Below are positions 9,569 to 18,630 of a stretch of 64,000 nucleotides of DNA, one piece after another. This DNA is from Aminicenans sp964648465 (GTDB lineage Bacteria > Acidobacteriota > Aminicenantia > Aminicenantales > Aminicenantaceae). The stretch is taken from positions 1 to 64,000 of the forward strand of contig CAZYMU010000009.1 of the NCBI GenBank assembly GCA_964648465.1. Direction: 5' to 3'. Within the stretch, counting starts at the first letter, position 1; every line of letters begins with the position of its first letter. The notes below the pieces were generated by a model. The model was not told the origin of the DNA. It ran no database searches and saw nothing but the letters and a program-made list of their open reading frames with translations. The translations under genes and the position numbers were made by a program.

Positions 9569-9610
9569 ATGTTTTATCTTGCTTTTATTATGTTTTATCT
9601 TGCTTTTACT
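9569..9610 (+). repeat. 21-bp tandem direct repeat before the ArsB/NhaD permease
   Basis: Two consecutive 21-base units (9569-9589, 9590-9610) begin ATGTTTTATCTTGCTTTT and differ at one of 21 positions. They end about 15 bases before the extended -10 box at 9625. A spacing of two helical turns suits tandem sites for a regulator; this is inferred. Confidence 0.55.
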
Positions 9611-9624
9611 TCAAATTAAAATCT

Positions 9625-9632
9625 GCTATAAT
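9625..9632 (+). promoter_or_regulatory. Extended -10 promoter for permease/usp genes
   Basis: TGCTATAAT is a perfect -10 hexamer with the TGn extension, about 52 bases before the permease ATG. No good -35 hexamer sits at 17 bases, which fits extended -10 promoters. The 21-bp repeats end just upstream. Confidence 0.5.
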
Positions 9633-9683
9633 GTTGCCTCTTTAAATTATATTTTTCAATATAATAGCAATAAGAGGTAATTA

Positions 9684-11036
9684 ATGTTAATAAGCCAAAT
9701 TCTCGCTATTCTAGTCTTCACAATAATGTTTATTGCAATTATAATCGGCAAGGTTCACCGCTATATTCCGGCTCTAATCGGAGCTTTCATCACTTTATTT
9801 GTCGTTCTTTTCATAACATTACATAGTTCAGAAGCAGTTTTCAATGTCTTGAATCTTAATCAGTTATTCCACTTTAACTTCTGGATTCCGGGCCAGGAGC
9901 ATATCGAATCCCGCGGTATCAACTGGCAGACAATTATCTTCATAGGCGGAATGATGACTATGGTCGAAGGGCTTGGCGAAGTTGGATTCTTCCGCTGGTT
10001 ATGCCTCTATGTCGCCAAAAAAGTTAACTACAAAGTTGTTCCTGTACTAATTACATTTATGCTGCTCTCAGGATTCCTGTCCATGTTTATCGACAGTATA
10101 ACTGTTTTGCTATTCTTAACTTTAGTCACAATTGAACTGGCCCGTTTACTTAAATTTGATCCTGTTCCAATAATAATCGCAGAAATTTTTGCCGCCAACT
10201 GCGGTGGAAGCGCTACAATGTGTGGGGATCCACCCAATATTATAATCGGGACCGCTCTCGGTTATACATTTTCCGATTTTGCCAAAAACACAGGCCCAAT
10301 AGCCTGGATTGGGATGCTTTTGACTCTAGGCTTTTTCTATGTGGCCTTCCGTAAGAGCCTTAAGTCTTCCCAGGACGAGACAACTCTTACTCATTACCCT
10401 TCGCCTAGAGATGCAATAAAGAGCCCCGGTCTTTTCAAGTTAAATTCACTAATCTTTATTATCGTTGTAATTCTGCTAGTTACACATGCCCAGACCGGTC
10501 TATCTGTGGCTCTGATAGGTGTCATTGCAGCATCCCTTACACTACTTGCCTCATCCAGAATGGCTCTACACATAATTAAAAGGGTGGATTGGCGCACACT
10601 GCTCTTCTTTATTGGACTATTCGTATGCGTTGGGGGACTAGAAGAGACAGGAGTTTTAAAAATTATTGCCAAGTTTATAGGCGACGTATCAGGAGGAAAT
10701 ATTCTTATTGTGATACCTATAATTCTATGGGTATCAGCCTTTTCTTCGGCTATTGTAGATAATATTCCATTTGCTGCTACAATGGTTCCTGTAATCTCTA
10801 ATCTCTCTCATACAGCGGGCCTGGATCTGCATACTTTGGCCTGGACATTAGCTCTTGGCACAGACATAGGAGGCAATGCCACTCCTATTGGAGCCTCTGC
10901 TAATGTGGTCGGCACAGCCATTGCTGAACGTGAAGGTTACCCGATTAGCTGGGGAAAATTCCTTAAGTATGCTCTTCCTGCAATGATCATGGTTGTTGCC
11001 GTGTGCTGGTTGTATCTTGTTATTAGATATGCTTAA
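9684..11036 (+). CDS. ArsB/NhaD (SLC13-like) ion transporter
   Basis: 450 residues with about 11-12 hydrophobic helices. Repeated family motifs are seen: GINWQTIIFIGGMMTMVEGL and VDWRTLLFFIGLFVCVGGLEETGV (the two half-repeats), FAANCGGSATMCGDPPNIIIG and LALGTDIGGNATPIGASANVVG (re-entrant ion-site loops). This fits the ion transporter superfamily members annotated as ArsB/NhaD or CitMHS. Whether it moves arsenite, sodium/proton or an organic anion cannot be told. The universal stress protein gene follows 60 bases downstream on the same strand. Confidence 0.8.
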   Translation: MLISQILAILVFTIMFIAIIIGKVHRYIPALIGAFITLFVVLFITLHSSEAVFNVLNLNQLFHFNFWIPGQEHIESRGINWQTIIFIGGMMTMVEGLGEVGFFRWLCLYVAKKVNYKVVPVLITFMLLSGFLSMFIDSITVLLFLTLVTIELARLLKFDPVPIIIAEIFAANCGGSATMCGDPPNIIIGTALGYTFSDFAKNTGPIAWIGMLLTLGFFYVAFRKSLKSSQDETTLTHYPSPRDAIKSPGLFKLNSLIFIIVVILLVTHAQTGLSVALIGVIAASLTLLASSRMALHIIKRVDWRTLLFFIGLFVCVGGLEETGVLKIIAKFIGDVSGGNILIVIPIILWVSAFSSAIVDNIPFAATMVPVISNLSHTAGLDLHTLAWTLALGTDIGGNATPIGASANVVGTAIAEREGYPISWGKFLKYALPAMIMVVAVCWLYLVIRYA

Positions 11037-11096
11037 TAAAAAATACCTAAGGTCATCAAATGTTTTCGTGTTATTGTCCTATTTGGGGGTGTAAAA

Positions 11097-11975
11097 ATGT
11101 ATAAGAAAATTCTTGTTCCGCTTGACGGCTCTAAGATTGCCAGACAGGTTTTCCCTTGTGTACTAGAGATGTTAAATGCCTTTGGCTCTGAAGCCATTTT
11201 GGTTGGAGTCTGTGACTCCGAAGAAAGTGAAGAAGGGCAAGTATGCAAAATCTATATACATAATGAATCCGAACAGTTAAAAAATATTATGAAAACCTCG
11301 ACAGCCGGGTTTAAGACAGTAATTTTAGGAGGCAAGCCTGCTGAAGAAATCATCAAATATGCTGAAAAAAGCAATGTTGATATAATTATAATCTCGTCTC
11401 ACGGCCGTTCCGGAATAAAACCCTGGTCAGTGGGAAGCACTGCTCGTAAAGTACTCCACAGAGTACGTGCTCCTTTAATAATGGTAAGAGCCAAAGAGAA
11501 GCCGGAAGAATCAGATGAGACAAGATTATTCAGCCGGATTCTTGTACCGCTGGATGGCTCGGAAAGGAGTGCTGGAATAGTCCCATATATGGCAGCATTA
11601 GCAAAGAAGCTAAAAGTTGAGATTATTCTGTTTCATGTAGTGGAACTGGGCAAACATGTCCATACTATTGGCGGACTGGAGTATGTCCGCTTTAACGACC
11701 AGGATATAGACAAAGAAAAAGAAGAAGCTCAAAGTTATTTAGATGGAATAGCCTCTAACATATCGGGAACGAAATCAACAGTAAAGTGTGAGATAAGGGT
11801 TGGAGACAGCGCTGAAGAAATAATCAAACTTGCCGCTGAAAAAGACTGCAGCTTAATTGCTATGTCAAGCCATGGGTACTCCGGAATAGAAGGATGGGCT
11901 TACGGCAGTGTTACCAGCAAGATTTTACATGCGGTTAACAAGTCGATTATGTTTGTCCCCTCACTGAATAAGTAA
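11097..11975 (+). CDS. Tandem universal stress protein (two UspA domains)
   Basis: 292 residues made of two UspA domains. Each opens with the nucleotide-fold start (YKKILVPLDGSKIA and FSRILVPLDGSERS) and ends with the ATP-binding loop (SSHGRSGIKPWSVGSTARKVLHR and SSHGYSGIEGWAYGSVTSKILHA, GX2GX9GS-type). Both loops look intact. It follows the permease at 60 bases and is probably co-transcribed; Usp proteins next to transporters often modulate them (inference). Confidence 0.88.
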   Translation: MYKKILVPLDGSKIARQVFPCVLEMLNAFGSEAILVGVCDSEESEEGQVCKIYIHNESEQLKNIMKTSTAGFKTVILGGKPAEEIIKYAEKSNVDIIIISSHGRSGIKPWSVGSTARKVLHRVRAPLIMVRAKEKPEESDETRLFSRILVPLDGSERSAGIVPYMAALAKKLKVEIILFHVVELGKHVHTIGGLEYVRFNDQDIDKEKEEAQSYLDGIASNISGTKSTVKCEIRVGDSAEEIIKLAAEKDCSLIAMSSHGYSGIEGWAYGSVTSKILHAVNKSIMFVPSLNK

Positions 11976-12045
11976 TCTGGAAAATTCACTCGTCATTCTG
12001 CAATAGGTCCTGATAGGGAACGCATTAAGACAACCAGTATTTCCT

Positions 12046-12522
12046 TTAGTGTTTTATAATAACCCTTTTTGTCTCTAATTCCTTTTTAAATTCATCTGGA
12101 GGATTCTTAGAGAAATAAATTCTTCTTATCGAACCAATCCTTATTTTCTCTCCTGTATCAAGCTCAAAAACTTTCAAATTTCTGCTGAAATCAATTATTA
12201 TCCCGGAGATTATCTCTCCATTTTTCAGAAAAAAGTAATGTTTGGCAGTTACAATTTTATCTCTTTCCTCAGGAAAGTCCCAGTTTGTATTAATAAAATT
12301 AATCATCCATATTTTAGCTAGGTTTATCTCCTTAGTATCTCCTGAAGTATCTTGAAGTTCTATTACATGCCGGGTTCTTGAAACATCAATGACTTTAGCT
12401 ATTACCTTTTCCCCATTTTTTAGAAAAGTGATAGAATATCCCTCCTGTAGCACGTCCGCAAAAACCAGGCTCCCTGTCAGAATAAAAATCCCAATTAACA
12501 AAAGAACCATCTTTTTTTTCAT
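12046..12522 (-). CDS. Small secreted protein with an internal duplication
   Basis: 158 residues with a signal peptide (to about A22). The mature part has two similar halves: ITFLKNGEKVIAKVIDVSR...IWMINF and YFFLKNGEIISGIIIDFSR...IRRIYF, so it is an internal duplication of a roughly 45-residue beta-rich unit. I recognise no named family. The ATG at 12522 has AGGAGAAG upstream. It is the last gene after the transglutaminase gene, separated by 61 bases that contain a palindromic repeat end. Confidence 0.7.
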   Translation of the reverse strand: MKKKMVLLLIGIFILTGSLVFADVLQEGYSITFLKNGEKVIAKVIDVSRTRHVIELQDTSGDTKEINLAKIWMINFINTNWDFPEERDKIVTAKHYFFLKNGEIISGIIIDFSRNLKVFELDTGEKIRIGSIRRIYFSKNPPDEFKKELETKRVIIKH

Positions 12523-12564
12523 TTTGCTTCTCCTTTTTTATATTTCTTTAATATTAATTATTAA

Positions 12565-12579
12565 CCTGAATTATTCAGG
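12565..12579. repeat. Palindromic CCTGAATTATTCAGG repeat end
   Basis: A 15-base near-perfect palindrome made of two abutting ends of the dispersed repeat seen at 28699-28953. Flanks are TTAA (12561-12564) and TTAG (12580-12583). The repeat-derived TTAG is directly followed by the stop codon of the transglutaminase gene. Confidence 0.6.
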
Positions 12580-12583
12580 TTAG

Positions 12584-14140
12584 TTATCTATCCTGATAAT
12601 ATTCGGTTATTTCCAGCTCGATTTTCCCAATTATTTCCGATATTGCCCGGGCCATTTCACTGAACAGATTTTCGCCTAGGGCAGTCCGGCCAAATTTTAT
12701 ATGCGTGGCATCAGTATAATACTCACCGCTTTTTTTATCCACAGCCAGCCATTTAGCATCAAGGTTTATCCAGCGCCCTACATAAACCTCAGACCACATG
12801 TGATAAGCAAAAATGCCTTGAGCATACATGATGCCAACAGCAGCCCTTGCAGGAATTCCTACTGCCCTACAGAGAGCAACAGTAAGAACTGTATGCTCCG
12901 AACAATCTCCTTTCATGTTTTTCAATATTTCCTTCGCCGTGGCAAACCCAACATCATAATTGGGTGTCATTTTGCTGTTTACCCAAGCAGCAATCTTTTT
13001 CGCAGCGCTCCAAGAATTTTTTTCCTCTCTTACTATAATTTTCGCTCTCTGCTTTATATCGATATTATCTGACTGGCAGAACGATGTCGGTTTCAGAAAT
13101 TCTTGAAAATCTCCATCACGGACAGGAAAGGAAAGAGCTTGTTCCTCCCTGAATATCTGAGAAGAAGTCTGAACAAGAGCATAATCATCTCTGAGTTTTA
13201 ATATTCTCTGACTCTGGTCATCAAATGGGAATTCCTTAATCTTTTCAAGAGAAATCCCACTAAGTTTAAACGTCATCTTTCGAACATCCCGTGGTTTATC
13301 CAATATAATATTGGATTTTATGATTGTAGAAAAGGTAATATCAAAGTTTTCATCAGACGTTTTCAGGGCATTTTCCCGTGTCATCCGGATGGAAGTTGTA
13401 GTAATAAAACCTGTCTTGCTTTCGGATTTCCAGCACTTTCCATTATCGTCAATCCATCCATTCATAGTGATTGGAATGACAGAAGTCGTGTCCTCTTTTA
13501 CATGCCATAAATTCATTTTTCTCCCTAAGACAAGAATATCCTCCCTGTCGATAATTTCGAATGAACAATCTACCAAAGATTGTAAAAGCGGATCTAAAAT
13601 CTTGAATGAATATTTTACTCCTTGTTTTAAGCCTTGTTCTTCAATAATATTTCCAACAGGCACCTCAAAATAAAATTTTTCTGAGCAAGGCACTTCTTTT
13701 ATTAACTCGCCTCCTGATTTAAAAACAATTTTACCAGGAAGCACCTCAATTTTTATTGAGGTCTCACTGTCCGACATCTTTGTTCTGATAATACCCTCTA
13801 AAGAATTTCCACTCTCATCAGATAAAACCTCAATAGTGCTTTTTACTTCAATCGGTCTTCCACCTAATCTCGAGATTCTCATGTTTGATTCACTGGTATT
13901 TTTACTGAATTTCTTTCCATTTCGTTGGAAAGAAAACTCCTGGCTGTGAACATATCCAACTTTTATTCCCTTAACATAGACTCCCATCCAGGATTCATCG
14001 GTTAATTCTTCTCTTGTTATTGTCGATTCACTAAACTTCCATGAATGAGCAGTTGCTATGAGATTATTTCCAGAAAAAATAATAAGCAGAAAATAAATGA
14101 AAAATGAAGGCAGCAATTTTTTTATGGCCTTTTCTCCCAT
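12584..14140 (-). CDS. Secreted transglutaminase-like (papain-fold) protein
   Basis: 518 residues with a signal peptide. Residues about 395-480 hold the transglutaminase-like core: cysteine in MKGDCSEHTVLTVALCRAVGIPARAAVG, histidine in FAYHMWSEVYVGRWINLDA with the following Asp, giving an intact Cys-His-Asp triad. The N-terminal 350 residues are beta-rich with no family I can name. Such proteins are usually periplasmic peptidases or cross-linking enzymes. It lies six bases after the sigma-54 response regulator and is probably part of the same operon. Confidence 0.75.
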   Translation of the reverse strand: MGEKAIKKLLPSFFIYFLLIIFSGNNLIATAHSWKFSESTITREELTDESWMGVYVKGIKVGYVHSQEFSFQRNGKKFSKNTSESNMRISRLGGRPIEVKSTIEVLSDESGNSLEGIIRTKMSDSETSIKIEVLPGKIVFKSGGELIKEVPCSEKFYFEVPVGNIIEEQGLKQGVKYSFKILDPLLQSLVDCSFEIIDREDILVLGRKMNLWHVKEDTTSVIPITMNGWIDDNGKCWKSESKTGFITTTSIRMTRENALKTSDENFDITFSTIIKSNIILDKPRDVRKMTFKLSGISLEKIKEFPFDDQSQRILKLRDDYALVQTSSQIFREEQALSFPVRDGDFQEFLKPTSFCQSDNIDIKQRAKIIVREEKNSWSAAKKIAAWVNSKMTPNYDVGFATAKEILKNMKGDCSEHTVLTVALCRAVGIPARAAVGIMYAQGIFAYHMWSEVYVGRWINLDAKWLAVDKKSGEYYTDATHIKFGRTALGENLFSEMARAISEIIGKIELEITEYYQDR

Positions 14141-14146
14141 TAGTTT

Positions 14147-15490
14147 TTACAAATTCGCTATATCAATTTTATATTCCCTGATTTTTTTATCAAGTGTAGG
14201 ACGAGTTATTTTCAGAATCTGACTGGCACGGCTTTTATTGCCCTTTACGCATTTTAATACATAACATATATAGTTATTCTCAATCTCTTTCAAAGGTACA
14301 AGTTCTTTAGGAAATAATCTTTTTCCCGGTGTATAAAGCGGCAGGTTATCTTCAAGAACAACATCTCCCTTAGCCAATATAACTGCACGAATCAAGGCAT
14401 TTTCTAGTTCTCTGACGTTCCCCCTCCATGGGAGGCTTTTCAGGACTTTCATAACATGAGGAGGAACTTTTCTCACATTCTTGCGGAGTTCACGATTTAT
14501 TTTTTCCAGTAAATAAGCTACTAATTCTGGGATGTCTTCTGTCTTCTCCCTGAGGGGAGGAAGAATTATTTCAACTACTTTCAGGCGGTAATACAGGTCT
14601 TCCCGGAATTTTCCTTTTCCAACTAACTCATTCAAATCCTGGTTTGTAGCTGCAATTATTCTTGCTTCGGTCCGTAGGACTTTTTCCCCACCGACCTTCA
14701 TGAAATCCCTCGTCTCGATAACCCTTAATAACTTCGATTGAAGGTTTGCTGAAACATCTCCTACTTCGTCGAGAAATAAAGTTCCTCTCCTGGCTATTTC
14801 AAATTTTCCTCTCGTTTCACAAACCGCATCAGTAAAAGCACCCTTAACATGGCCAAAGAGTTCGCTTTCCAATAAAGTATCTGAAATGGCAGAACAATTA
14901 ATAACAATAAAAGGTTCGCTGCTATAAGGGCTGTTATAGTGAATTGCCTTAGCAACTAATTCCTTCCCGGTCCCGCTTTCGCCCTGTATAAGAACATTCG
15001 TTCTTGTACTTGCTACAGATCCAATTAATTTAAAAACCTCCCTCATTTGAGCAGAATGGCCGATTATATTGTCGATTGTGTATTCTTTCTGTTTTTCTTC
15101 CAAAAGGTAACTAAGTTTATCCTCGAGATTTCTGACTTTTATAGCCTTTTTAATTGTTAGATCCAGTTCAACATTATCAAGAGGTTTTACTAAATACTCA
15201 AAAGCTCCATATTTGATTGCTTCCACTGTTGTCTTCATGTCATCAAAAGCGGTCATTATGATAACACAGGCATCCTTGTTTTTATCTTTGATCTGCATTA
15301 ATACCTCAATCCCATTCATGTCCGGAAGTCGAATATCTAACATGACAAAATCTGGAAGGTTCTGCTTATATTTTCGAAGCCCTTCCTCTCCGTTTTCAGC
15401 TAAAAAAACTTCAAAACCTTCTTTAGAAAAATTAGACAATAAAGTTTTCCTTATTAATAAATCGTCATCTATTATTAAAATTGATTTCAT
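14147..15490 (-). CDS. NtrC-family sigma-54-dependent response regulator
   Basis: 447 residues: receiver domain (1-120; acidic pocket D8-D10, phosphoacceptor D52, K102), AAA+ domain (about 140-375; Walker A GESGTGK 170-176, Walker B TLFLDEVGD 237-245, arginine-finger region), and a Fis-type helix-turn-helix at the C-terminus (GNKSRASQILKITRPTLDKKI). The sigma-54 contact loop reads GAFTDA (217-222) in place of the usual GAFTGA. Overlaps the kinase gene by four bases. It is the natural candidate to act at the sigma-54 promoters in this window (inference). Confidence 0.9.
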   Translation of the reverse strand: MKSILIIDDDLLIRKTLLSNFSKEGFEVFLAENGEEGLRKYKQNLPDFVMLDIRLPDMNGIEVLMQIKDKNKDACVIIMTAFDDMKTTVEAIKYGAFEYLVKPLDNVELDLTIKKAIKVRNLEDKLSYLLEEKQKEYTIDNIIGHSAQMREVFKLIGSVASTRTNVLIQGESGTGKELVAKAIHYNSPYSSEPFIVINCSAISDTLLESELFGHVKGAFTDAVCETRGKFEIARRGTLFLDEVGDVSANLQSKLLRVIETRDFMKVGGEKVLRTEARIIAATNQDLNELVGKGKFREDLYYRLKVVEIILPPLREKTEDIPELVAYLLEKINRELRKNVRKVPPHVMKVLKSLPWRGNVRELENALIRAVILAKGDVVLEDNLPLYTPGKRLFPKELVPLKEIENNYICYVLKCVKGNKSRASQILKITRPTLDKKIREYKIDIANL

Positions 15491-16950
15491 CTTTCACCTT
15501 CACAGGGAATAAGAATTTCGAAAGAAGACCCCCTACCTTCTTTTTTCACATTTCTTAAAGAACCATTATGCTGCTCGATGATTTTTCTGGCATTAGCTAA
15601 ACCCAAACCAATTCCAGAAACCTTTGTTGTATAAAAAGGCTCAAAAATATTTTCAAAATCTTTATCTAGAATCCCGATGCCGTCATCAGATATTTTAATT
15701 CTCACTTTCTCTCCCAATTCTGCCTTTAAATAAGAAAGAGAAATTCTGATTCGCCCCCCTTCATCAACTGCTTCATATGCATTATGGAGAATGTTTAAAA
15801 TAACCTGCCTCAACTTATCGCCATCCACATTTACTTGAGGAACTCCTTTCTGAAAATCCTTTTCCAGAAGCACTTTTTTCAATTCTAGAGAATCGATCAT
15901 CATTTTAACAGACTCATTAATGATTTGCTCCATAGAAAATCGATTGATGTTTAACTTAGATACACGTGTGAAATTGAGCATTTCCTTTATGAAATTTTCT
16001 ATTTGTTTTATTCCTTCCTGGGATATTGTCAAATAGTCCTTCTCTATATTATCCAGATGTTCACTCCCAAACATCTTTTGGATGTTTAATTTTACAGAAG
16101 TCAAAGGATTTCTTATTTCATGAGCAATACCTGCAGAGATGCGGCCGATCGAGGCCAATTTCTCTGCCTGAACCAGTTTCCTGTTGGCTTCTTGCATTCT
16201 TTTTCTAGCCAGAAGCAGTTGATTGCTCATCTTGTTAAAACTCTGAGCCAAATCTCCTATTTCGTCCTGTGAATTAATATCAATCTCTTGAGAAAAATCG
16301 CCCTTTGATATTTTAACAGTACCATCCACTAATTCCTTGAGGGGAAATATGATTCTTCTTGCTAATAAGGCTGCCCCTACAATACCTAATAAAACACCGG
16401 CACAACCAATTAAGATCAACATCACACGAGTTTTGTGCACTTCCGCCAGCATTTCTTGCAGGGAAAGACCTATCTTGATTGATCCCCATCTTTTATCTGA
16501 ATCACCAGCAAAAATCGGGGTTTCTATTTCAAGAATTCTTAAAACTTGCCCTGATTCTCTATTTTTTAACATCTTTTTTTCAGAGAAGTAAGTATTTCCC
16601 TCGACTCCTTCGGGAAGATTGCTGTGATTATATATTTCTTCATAATCCATTATGAAATCATTTGATGTGAACGGTCTGTTATTCCGGTCATAAAAAATAA
16701 CATAAATAAGCTTTTCGTCTATCTGTTTTTCAATGCTTTCTTTCACCCCTTCATTATCCCAGAAGAGGAAAGGGTCCAGATTCAATTGAGCAATATTTTT
16801 CGCAGTCAATATACCCTTGTTCTTCTGCTCTTCAAAAATAGAGTTTACTTCTCTTTTCTCTATCACAAAGATAATTGATCCTACAAGCACCACGAGCAAA
16901 ATTACTACATAAATCATAAACCTTGTCCGTAAGGACATAGATAATTGCAT
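15487..16950 (-). CDS. Sensor histidine kinase (HAMP-HisKA-HATPase)
   Basis: 487 residues: helix 11-31, an extracytoplasmic sensor region of about 140 residues, second helix 176-197, HAMP (about 198-250), HisKA with phosphoacceptor H277 in SAGIAHEIRNPLTSVK, and an HATPase domain (N, G1 DDGIGILD, G2 GIGLGLANARKI). Partner of the response regulator by four-base overlap. The neighbouring solute-binding protein gene ends 10 bases upstream, which suggests that the binding protein feeds a signal to this sensor (inference). Confidence 0.92.
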   Translation of the reverse strand: MQLSMSLRTRFMIYVVILLVVLVGSIIFVIEKREVNSIFEEQKNKGILTAKNIAQLNLDPFLFWDNEGVKESIEKQIDEKLIYVIFYDRNNRPFTSNDFIMDYEEIYNHSNLPEGVEGNTYFSEKKMLKNRESGQVLRILEIETPIFAGDSDKRWGSIKIGLSLQEMLAEVHKTRVMLILIGCAGVLLGIVGAALLARRIIFPLKELVDGTVKISKGDFSQEIDINSQDEIGDLAQSFNKMSNQLLLARKRMQEANRKLVQAEKLASIGRISAGIAHEIRNPLTSVKLNIQKMFGSEHLDNIEKDYLTISQEGIKQIENFIKEMLNFTRVSKLNINRFSMEQIINESVKMMIDSLELKKVLLEKDFQKGVPQVNVDGDKLRQVILNILHNAYEAVDEGGRIRISLSYLKAELGEKVRIKISDDGIGILDKDFENIFEPFYTTKVSGIGLGLANARKIIEQHNGSLRNVKKEGRGSSFEILIPCEGER

Positions 16951-16960
16951 TTTCCTTCCT

Positions 16961-18559
16961 TTATTTATCCAGCCATATCTTTCTTGTATCCAAATAGTAC
17001 ATGCCTAAAGGAGGAACTTCAACCCCTCTAACATAAGGCTGCATTGCTACCTTGTTCTGATGAGAAAAAAGAGGAATTGCCGGGACATCAGAAAATAAAA
17101 TATTTTCTATCTGATGGAAAAGTTTTATTCTGTTTGTCCAGCTCTTTTCAGTTTCCGTCTTATGTAAAAAATTATCTAAAGAAGGATTGCTATAATTAAA
17201 TACATTAAAAATGGATTTCGAGAAAAATAAAGGTTTAATAATATCCTCAGGATCAGGAATATCCATTACTTTCAAAATTAAAATCATATAAGGCCTTTCA
17301 AATTCCTTGACTTTTTCAAGTGATTTATAAAAATGTAATTTTAATTTTACCCCTAAAGCTTCAAGCTGCTCTCTTAATTCTCTGAAAACTTTAACTTTAA
17401 AAGCCGTCCTTGGCGAATCAAGAAGTAATGTGACATCTGGAAATTTTTCTTCATTTAAAAAGCCCGCATCATAAAGTAACTGCTTTGCCTTATCTAAATT
17501 ATAGCTGTCCTTATCTTCTTTTGGAAAAAAGCCCTGCAATCTTGATGGGATATAACTGTTTGTTAACTGACGCAAGTATCTTACTTCATAGAAGGCTTGA
17601 GCGATTTTTTCCTTGTTTATTCCATAAGATATAGCTCTTCGCACTACTGGATCGTCAAAGGGAAAAATATTACAGCTCATTCCCAAAAACATCTGATTAA
17701 GAGGGCCGTCCTGAAATATCTGGAAATTCGATTTCAATAATTTTTCTGAAACAACAGGAACTGACTCTATTTGTCGATTCAAAAAATGATTAACCGTAAA
17801 GTGCGGGCTGAATTCAACTGCTCCCAAATAAGGTCTCCCATCGTAATAATTATCGTTTCGCTTAAGCCGGACGCCAATAATATCCAACCTTGTATTCCTC
17901 AGCCAATAGTCAAACTTAAAGGGCCCTGTACCCGACGGCTTCATGAAAAATTTTCGTCCTTGTTCAATTACTAACTCCCTGGGAAGAATTTTACAAAAAT
18001 GCAGGCTCATCAGATAAAGAGCTGATACAAAAGGTTTTGTCCAGTGAATCTCAAAAGTATATTTATCTAATGCTTTAAATCCTTCCACTACTTTTGCTTT
18101 CCCATCACGAAATTCCCTGGCTCCGATTACTCTTGAAACAAAATACTGGTAATAAGGGGAATCAGTGTTTTTATTAAGAAGCCGCTCCAGGGAAAATTTT
18201 ACATCTTCTGAAGACAATTCGCTTCCATTGTGGAATTTAACATTTTTTCTTAAATGGAAAGTATATTTTTTACCATCATGAGAGATTTCCCAGTATTCAG
18301 CCAATGATGGAACAATATTCAAGTTTTTATCAAGCTTGACTAAAGCATTAAAAATCTGCTCCGAAACAAAAATAAATGAGTCAGGACTTGCAGGATCAAG
18401 CTGCATTATAAAATTATCTGAAAACGATTTTATCCTGAAAACTCCTCCGTAACGTGGTCCATTTTCACTTCGGTTGTTTCCGACAGCCAATAAAGGAAAT
18501 GCAAACAGCAAGGTAAATATCAGGACGACGGCTTTAAATAGGTTTGACTTTCTCTGCAT
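16961..18559 (-). CDS. Family 5 extracellular solute-binding protein (peptide/oligopeptide type)
   Basis: 532 residues, signal peptide to about residue 26, then the SBP_bac_5 fold: YGGVFRIKSF start, LAEYWEISHDGKKYTFHLRKNVKFHNGSELSSEDVKFSLERL, and the C-terminal IPLFSHQN segment. DppA/OppA-like proteins bind peptides, nickel or other ligands. No permease or ATPase genes of an ABC importer are nearby; a kinase and regulator follow directly. A sensory role or partnership with a distant transporter is therefore possible. A sigma-54 promoter lies at 18631-18646. Confidence 0.85.
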   Translation of the reverse strand: MQRKSNLFKAVVLIFTLLFAFPLLAVGNNRSENGPRYGGVFRIKSFSDNFIMQLDPASPDSFIFVSEQIFNALVKLDKNLNIVPSLAEYWEISHDGKKYTFHLRKNVKFHNGSELSSEDVKFSLERLLNKNTDSPYYQYFVSRVIGAREFRDGKAKVVEGFKALDKYTFEIHWTKPFVSALYLMSLHFCKILPRELVIEQGRKFFMKPSGTGPFKFDYWLRNTRLDIIGVRLKRNDNYYDGRPYLGAVEFSPHFTVNHFLNRQIESVPVVSEKLLKSNFQIFQDGPLNQMFLGMSCNIFPFDDPVVRRAISYGINKEKIAQAFYEVRYLRQLTNSYIPSRLQGFFPKEDKDSYNLDKAKQLLYDAGFLNEEKFPDVTLLLDSPRTAFKVKVFRELREQLEALGVKLKLHFYKSLEKVKEFERPYMILILKVMDIPDPEDIIKPLFFSKSIFNVFNYSNPSLDNFLHKTETEKSWTNRIKLFHQIENILFSDVPAIPLFSHQNKVAMQPYVRGVEVPPLGMYYLDTRKIWLDK

Positions 18560-18630
18560 ATTTATTCTATTTTAGCTCTTTCTTCAGTTAATTTCTGAGA
18601 CAGCATTTTTCCATCCACCTAAAATATTCA

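Noticed and set aside
9616..9640. A GG-N10-GC match on the minus strand overlapping the extended -10 box (AGGCAA...TAGCA).
   Set aside because: Both boxes are poor (AGGCAA, TAGCA) and it lies about 200 bases before the nearest minus-strand gene.
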